Positions 12,955-16,751 of a DNA stretch of 16,751 nucleotides are shown in pieces. The translations under genes were made by a program, and so were the position numbers. The notes under the pieces were generated by a model. It worked only from the letters and a program-made list of their open reading frames with translations, had not been told where the DNA came from and searched no databases. Origin of the DNA: an uncultured Lachnospiraceae bacterium (lineage in GTDB: Bacteria; Bacillota; Clostridia; Lachnospirales; Lachnospiraceae); the NCBI GenBank assembly GCA_910588535.1, contig CAJUOO010000067.1, positions 1 through 16,751 of the forward strand, written 5' to 3'. Each line of letters begins with the position of its first letter. Position 1 is the stretch's first letter.

Positions 12955-14220
12955 ATGAAACAAAAATTATTTTCAAAAGATTTTACTCTTGTAGTGATTG
13001 GGCAGATTATCTCTTTATTTGGCAACGCCGCCATTCGCTTTGCCTTGCCGCTGTATCTATTAAATCTATCTGGTTCGTCCGCTCTTTATGGCACTGTCAC
13101 AGCCTGTGCATTTATTCCTGCCATACTGCTATCTCCTGTTGGGGGTATTATCGCAGATAGAGCAAATAAGCGAAATATAATGGTTGTGTTAGATTTTATG
13201 ACGGCTGTTATTATCTTGATATTTTCTCTGCTTATGAACTACGTAAATATTATTCTTTTGCTTGTGATAACGTTAATGCTTTTATATGGCATCGCAGGCG
13301 CCTACCAGCCTTCTGTACAGGCAAGCATACCTTTATTGATGAGCCAAGAAAATTATATGAGAGCAAATTCCATCATCAACACCATAAGTTCTTTTTCCTC
13401 CCTTATGGGTCCTATTCTTGGAGGAATTTTATATAGTATATACGGAATAAAGCCTATTTTATGGATTTGTATTATATGCTTTTTCCTCTCAGCTATTATG
13501 GAGATCTTTATTCACATTCCATTTCAGAGGCAAAAAATACATAATAATATTTTTAAGACAATCCGAAGTGATTTTGCAGAAAGTATTCGATTTATCAGAA
13601 AAGAAAAGCCTGTTCTCGGCAAGGGAATGTACGTCGTCTGTGGCATTAATTTATTTTTATCCGCAATGATTATCGTTGCATTGCCATACTTAATCACGGA
13701 AGTCCTTCCACTTGAAAAAGCATGGGCCAACACACTTTATGGATTTGCGCAGGGAGCACTGGCAGCAGGAGGATTGACAGGGGGCATCTGTTCTGGTATT
13801 TTTGCTAATAAATTATCTATTAAAAACGCAGGATATATCCTAATTTTCTGCACTGTATGTGTGTTTCCCATGGGATTGGCACTTATGGTATTGTCATCTG
13901 GTTTTATCAATTATCTTATTATCACTATATGTTGTTTTATCATTATGGTATTCTCTACCATCTTTACTGTACAGATGATGTCATTTATACAGACAGAAAC
14001 TCCTCCAAATTTCATTGGAAAGGTGATCTCTGTGATACTCACTGTCTCCATGTGTGCACAGCCGCTTGGCAACGCCTTATATGGAATTTTATTTGAAATA
14101 TGTGATGGCTTTGAATATATTGTTATACTGATCGCAGGATGTTTCTCTCTTATCATCGCCCTGCGAACCAAACATATATTCTTAAACCTTAAAGAAAGAA
14201 ATACGAATATAATCGAGTAG
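12955..14220 (+). CDS. MFS transporter, drug/macrolide-efflux-like (DHA3 type)
   Basis: A 421-residue proton-coupled exporter of the major facilitator superfamily. About twelve hydrophobic segments are visible across the length. The loop 2-3 motif A appears as GGIIADRANKRNIM. The N terminus (LFSKDFTLVVIGQIISLFGNAAIRFALPLYLL) and PSVQASIPLLM..N..RANSI resemble the MefA/enterobactin-exporter-like DHA3 group. A toxic or antibiotic substrate is likely but not identifiable. The start at 12955 has GAGGA 5 bases upstream; an in-frame extension back to 12895 begins with TTG and would run through the leader hairpin. It is the only long plus-strand gene, is rich in ATA/TTA codons compared with its neighbours by eye, and its stop codon lies inside a repeated hairpin: signs of horizontal gain. 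Confidence 0.93.
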   Translation: MKQKLFSKDFTLVVIGQIISLFGNAAIRFALPLYLLNLSGSSALYGTVTACAFIPAILLSPVGGIIADRANKRNIMVVLDFMTAVIILIFSLLMNYVNIILLLVITLMLLYGIAGAYQPSVQASIPLLMSQENYMRANSIINTISSFSSLMGPILGGILYSIYGIKPILWICIICFFLSAIMEIFIHIPFQRQKIHNNIFKTIRSDFAESIRFIRKEKPVLGKGMYVVCGINLFLSAMIIVALPYLITEVLPLEKAWANTLYGFAQGALAAGGLTGGICSGIFANKLSIKNAGYILIFCTVCVFPMGLALMVLSSGFINYLIITICCFIIMVFSTIFTVQMMSFIQTETPPNFIGKVISVILTVSMCAQPLGNALYGILFEICDGFEYIVILIAGCFSLIIALRTKHIFLNLKERNTNIIE

Positions 14221-14246
14221 GTAAGATTTATCTTTCTCCCCTACTC
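14211..14246 (+). repeat. Hairpin repeat (right copy)
   Basis: GAGTAGG (14215-14221) pairs with CCTACTC (14240-14246); the MFS stop codon TAG is inside the left stem. AATCGAGTAG and CCCCTACTC are shared, same orientation, with 11991-12021. There is no T-run directly behind it. Confidence 0.55.
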
Positions 14247-14308
14247 CCGCGCTTTCCGTGCACCGCTTTAGCAACTTATTTCCTCTGCGCAGGTCTGCAC
14301 ATAGAATG

Positions 14309-14335
14309 AAACGGCGCAGTGATGGCTGCGCCGTT
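14309..14335. terminator. GC-rich hairpin between convergent genes
   Basis: A perfect 11-bp stem (AAACGGCGCAG 14309-14319 / CTGCGCCGTTT 14325-14335) with a 5-base loop. On the minus strand it is followed by CATTCT, on the plus strand by GAAAACC, so the T-run is poor. It probably ends both the MFS transcript and the folT-aldolase transcript. Confidence 0.6.
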
Positions 14336-14404
14336 TGAAAACCTGCCTTGTAGACTAAACACTCATTCTGTGTAACAGATCCAATGTAACAAATGATCTG
14401 CACA

Positions 14405-15391
14405 CTAGAATGTCTCATCCAATAATTCTTGATAAAATTTATTGTAGTCTGTTCTTTTGTCTTTCATACATTTGATCGCTGAAGATGGATGGCTGTTTAA
14501 TATTCCAGTGAGAAGATATGGCAGATCGTAGCCCCATATATTTCCTTCTTCTCTAAGCTTTAAAATATGCTTCTCCACAAATTCCATAACAGGAATCAGA
14601 TTGTACTTGGGATTGCGAAGGAATCCCAGCAATGATTCCAGATAGCAGTTGCCTGCTCCCCTGCCCATTCCACTCACAGTTGCATCCAGAAAGCTCGTTC
14701 CCAACGACAATGACTCTATCGTGTTCGCAAATGCAAGCTGTTGATTGTTATGTGCATGTATTCCAATCTTCTTTCCTGACTTTTCACCTATCTCCAAATA
14801 CTTGCTAGTCAGTCGACGAATCTGTTCTGGGTAAAATGCTCCAAAGCTATCCACCAGATAAATGGCATCTACACTACTTTTGGCAAGAATCTCAAGTCCA
14901 TTGTTCAAATCATCCTCATTTACCTTTGACACTGCCATTATATTAACAGTGGACTCATACCCTTTTCTCTTTGCATCCTCAATCATCGCAACCGCCGCCG
15001 GAATGGTGTTCGTGTACGTTGCGACACGAATCATATCGATCGGGCTGTCTTTTCTGGGAAGAATATCCTTTTTATAATCTGTTCTTCCGACATCCGCCAT
15101 CACAGAAATTTTAAGATCTGTCTTATTATCACCAACTACAGCACGTATATCGGAATCCTTGCAGAACTTCCATGGACCAAATTCCTTTTCCTGAAAAATA
15201 GCCTTTGACGCCTTATAGCCAAATTCCATATAATCGACGCCCGCCGCCACATTCATGCGGTACAAATCCTTTACAAATTCATCAGAAAAATAAAAATTAT
15301 TTACCAGACCACCATCTCTCAGGGTACAATCCACCACCTTTATATCTGGTCTAAAGGAAACTAAGGTTCCATTCGTCTGCTGCAGTTCCAT
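14405..15391 (-). CDS. DRE-TIM metallolyase, aldolase-type, in the folate-transport operon
   Basis: A 328-residue TIM-barrel protein of the HMGL-like (DRE-TIM metallolyase) superfamily, which includes HMG-CoA lyase, isopropylmalate synthase and 4-hydroxy-2-oxovalerate aldolase. Motifs: DCTLRDGG at 21-28 (metal-binding Asp and catalytic Arg), HAHNN at 212-216 (metal-binding His pair), SGMGRGAGN at 240-248. It lacks the C-terminal regulatory domain of the synthases, which favours an aldolase/lyase. The true substrate is not known. AGGAGG lies 10 bases before the ATG at 15391 (MELQQTNG); the upstream extension of the frame overlaps folT and is rejected. It starts 20 bases after folT, behind the same THF riboswitch. 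Confidence 0.9.
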   Translation of the reverse strand: MELQQTNGTLVSFRPDIKVVDCTLRDGGLVNNFYFSDEFVKDLYRMNVAAGVDYMEFGYKASKAIFQEKEFGPWKFCKDSDIRAVVGDNKTDLKISVMADVGRTDYKKDILPRKDSPIDMIRVATYTNTIPAAVAMIEDAKRKGYESTVNIMAVSKVNEDDLNNGLEILAKSSVDAIYLVDSFGAFYPEQIRRLTSKYLEIGEKSGKKIGIHAHNNQQLAFANTIESLSLGTSFLDATVSGMGRGAGNCYLESLLGFLRNPKYNLIPVMEFVEKHILKLREEGNIWGYDLPYLLTGILNSHPSSAIKCMKDKRTDYNKFYQELLDETF

Positions 15392-15411
15392 CTTCTTATC
15401 CTCCTCAAACT

Positions 15412-15969
15412 TTATTTTTTCTCCAAAAGCGGCTTCACACTTCTCTCCACTGCTCGCAATACCACAATAAAAATTGCTGTATCCACCGGCCACATAATTA
15501 GATTCTTTATCAGCCGGGCAGGTAGAAGCACCATAAATGCTTTCCCGTAAAGCATGGAAATCCAAAGTGTATTAAAGCCGCAGTTTACAATTAATTTAAC
15601 CAAAAAACATGCTACTGCCACTCTCCACACCTTAACGGGCTTTTTGTAAAGAAAAGAGCCATATATGACACCACCCAACATCGCGTCAAAGGTAAAGCCC
15701 GGAAAAAATTGTCCATCTGGCTTAATAAAAAATTTCAGCAGATCCAAGGTTCCGCCAAATATTCCTCCAACCACGGGTCCGAACAGAAAGTCAACAACAC
15801 GGTTTGGTATTCCAGAAAAGCCAATCTTAATATATGGACCAATATTGATGGATGCCATATATCCCAGAATAACTGCCAATGCGGCGAGTAAACCACACAT
15901 AACAACCGTGCGAAGGCTTGCAAACTCTCGGAATGATCTTGCCACAATAGATTCTGAAAATTTTTGCAT
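15412..15969 (-). CDS. folT: Folate ECF transporter S component
   Basis: Substrate-binding membrane subunit of an energy-coupling-factor importer; it would partner with EcfA/EcfA'/EcfT encoded elsewhere. It has 185 residues with about six hydrophobic segments, beginning SLRTVVMCGLLAALAVILGYMASINIG. The family core GFSGIPNRVVDFLFGPVVGGIFGGTLDLLKFFIKPDGQFFPGFTFDAMLGG is typical of the folate S-component family. The THF riboswitch immediately upstream independently supports folate as substrate. GGAGG is 9 bases before ATG and is complementary to an upstream stretch, suggesting control at translation start. First gene of a two-gene operon with a DRE-TIM aldolase. Confidence 0.95.
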   Translation of the reverse strand: MQKFSESIVARSFREFASLRTVVMCGLLAALAVILGYMASINIGPYIKIGFSGIPNRVVDFLFGPVVGGIFGGTLDLLKFFIKPDGQFFPGFTFDAMLGGVIYGSFLYKKPVKVWRVAVACFLVKLIVNCGFNTLWISMLYGKAFMVLLPARLIKNLIMWPVDTAIFIVVLRAVERSVKPLLEKK

Positions 15970-15974
15970 AAAAA

Positions 15975-16035
15975 TATACCTCCTTTGCAGCGCCTGTTAC
16001 TACATAAGAGGTATAATATGCCCCTGTCTATGTAG
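15975..16035 (-). promoter_or_regulatory. Expression platform of the THF riboswitch
   Basis: TATACCTC (16008-16015) can pair perfectly with GAGGTATA (15975-15982), which includes the folT ribosome site. Competing pairings are CTACATA/TATGTAG (16029-16035 with 16000-16006) and GGGGCAT (16018-16024) with ATGCCCC (16047-16053), the latter being the P2 strand of the aptamer. No terminator T-run is present, so control is most likely at translation initiation. Which fold forms with ligand is not settled by eye. Confidence 0.65.
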
Positions 16036-16131
16036 CAGCGGGATGCGGGGCATGTACCGCAAGGTTTCCTTTTCATCCAGATGACAACTCCCTGTTCATC
16101 CAGCACTTAACGCACAAGCCCCTACTCTGCT
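16034..16131 (-). promoter_or_regulatory. THF riboswitch aptamer (class I)
   Basis: The minus strand carries the known conserved blocks in order: AGAGTAG, GCGTTAAGTG, GGGA.TTGTC, GCGGT and GCATCC.GCT. The closing stem P1 is AGCAG/CTGCT (16127-16131 with 16034-16038), and P2 is GGGGC/GCCCC. The blocks match, from memory, the Streptococcus mutans folT riboswitch. It controls folT and probably the aldolase in response to tetrahydrofolate. Confidence 0.95.
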
Positions 16132-16148
16132 TTTTTATTTTCTGTTAC

Positions 16149-16176
16149 AGTATAGCATAAATCTCAAAATATGCAA
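16149..16176 (-). promoter_or_regulatory. Promoter of the THF riboswitch-folT operon
   Basis: On the minus strand TTGCAT (16171-16176), a 16-base spacer and TATACT (16149-16154), placing the transcription start about 10 bases before the aptamer. Confidence 0.65.
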
Positions 16177-16290
16177 GCCAATAATCCTTACAATTCCAAG
16201 ACACTATAATGCAGCTTTATACATATTTTTTAGTACAACAGTATAACTTTTGTAATATGAGTTTCCTTTTATCATTTTCGGAAGAGGTTC

Positions 16291-16430
16291 GTATAGCCAG
16301 TCTGTTGTTTCCTCCGTCACCCCGCTCCCGCTTAGTGAAAAACGTAACGGATACTAAGCTCGTGAAATACCTCGCTAAGTACCAACGTTTTTCAATAGGT
16401 TCCTTGAGGAAAACAACAGACTGGCTATAC
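16291..16430 (-). repeat. Structured repeat element, copy B (complete, inverted)
   Basis: The outer arms 16291-16310 and 16411-16430 are perfectly complementary (20 bp) and, with one bulged A, extend into CCTC/GAGG. Read on the minus strand the interior matches copy A: CTCAAGGAACCTATTGAAAAACG, TAGCGAGGTA, CGAGCTTAG and the 28-base strand with AGCGGGGTGACGGAGGA (one base different). Stem GAAAAACGT/ACGTTTTTC is 16337-16345 / 16385-16393; stem AGTACC/GG(A)TACT is 16378-16383 / 16349-16355. The arms differ from copy A at 12 of 19 positions. The flank CTTCC.GAAAATGATAAAA (about 16270-16289) resembles that beside copy A. No gene overlaps it convincingly; a frame from 16209 to 16532 crosses the whole palindrome and is not credible. 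Confidence 0.85.
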
Positions 16431-16698
16431 TACTTTACTGAGTGTTTCCACATATGTTATACTTCTTCATATATTGGCATTTCTACGTCTATTTTTATTC
16501 CCGCGAACAACGAGCCAATTGTCTACCTATAGTCTGTGACTGCTGTAAAAGCCAAAAACTCTGCTACAAACATTCAACTAGACCCACATTTGTAAATTTA
16601 CACAATTATAGTTATTAAAAAATATTTTGTCGGTTTTTTTCTTCTATAAATTAATGCAAGTAGAATTATGAGCAGAACATTAGTTTCGTTCTGTGCGT
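16431..16698. other. Gene-free stretch between repeat copies B and C
   Basis: AT-rich, no frame with a ribosome binding site and recognisable protein, no tRNA. Nothing convincing beyond the repeat flanks is seen. Confidence 0.5.
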
Positions 16699-16751
16699 GT
16701 TTTGCCTTTCTGATAAAATAGTCCGGCGAACTGCCTGTGGTTCTCAAGGAA
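16699..16751 (+). repeat. Structured repeat element, copy C (cut by window end)
   Basis: The left flank CGTGTTTTGCCT..CTGATAAAA and the left arm GTCCGGCGAACTGCCTGTGG followed by TTCTCAAGGAA match copy A with few differences. The right half lies outside the window. The arm is of the A type, not the B type. Confidence 0.8.

Noticed and set aside
15392..15565. N-terminal extension of the aldolase overlapping folT
   Set aside because: A strong AGGAGG precedes the ATG at 15391, and the extension lies wholly in folT in another frame.
16209..16532. Open frame of 107 codons across repeat copy B
   Set aside because: It runs through the entire palindromic element and has no ribosome site or recognisable domain.

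Overview
The window looks like a chromosomal segment of a Gram-positive, strictly fermentative Clostridia member, most likely Lachnospiraceae (inference from gene content and Shine-Dalgarno style; no database was consulted). Support comes from the HrcA/CIRCE-controlled hrcA-grpE-dnaK-dnaJ cluster, a Gram-positive-length DnaK, AGGAGG-type ribosome binding sites, a tRNA gene without encoded CCA, a THF-riboswitch-controlled folate ECF S component and an iron-dependent FucO-like alcohol dehydrogenase. Almost all genes lie on the minus strand; the two plus-strand genes (a PspC-domain protein and an MFS exporter) stand out.

Layout. 1-617: no gene. It holds a full copy (A) of a structured repeat, a separate long hairpin and a terminator. 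618-6662, minus: heat-shock cluster hrcA, grpE, dnaK, dnaJ, driven by a near-consensus promoter with a perfect CIRCE operator, followed closely by an SGNH hydrolase and a small hypothetical gene. 6919-8508, minus: fucO and, with zero spacing, a DUF2752 membrane protein. 8631-8703: tRNA-Thr(GGT) with its own promoter and terminator. 8887-9096, plus: PspC-domain protein. 9169-9707, minus: XRE-type regulator overlapping a 67-residue unknown protein. 9888-10973: aspartate-semialdehyde dehydrogenase. 11102-11889: ArsC/Spx-family protein overlapping a bacteriohemerythrin. 11991-14246: a 160-residue unknown protein (minus) and an MFS exporter (plus), divergent, sharing related operator palindromes and flanked by similar hairpins. 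14405-16176: THF riboswitch, folT and a DRE-TIM aldolase in one operon. 16177-16751: no gene; repeat copy B (complete, inverted) and the start of copy C.

The strongest candidate for something undescribed is the repeat family (A, B, C). It has a conserved 100-base interior and terminal arms of 19-20 bases. Between A and B 12 of 19 arm positions differ, yet each copy's arms remain perfectly complementary. Three further internal base pairs also change in a compensating way. That points to a conserved folded RNA or DNA hairpin element, either a structured noncoding RNA or a non-autonomous mobile element. Other leads are the THF-riboswitch-linked aldolase, the possible leader-peptide control of the MFS exporter, and the coupled unknown partner of the XRE regulator.
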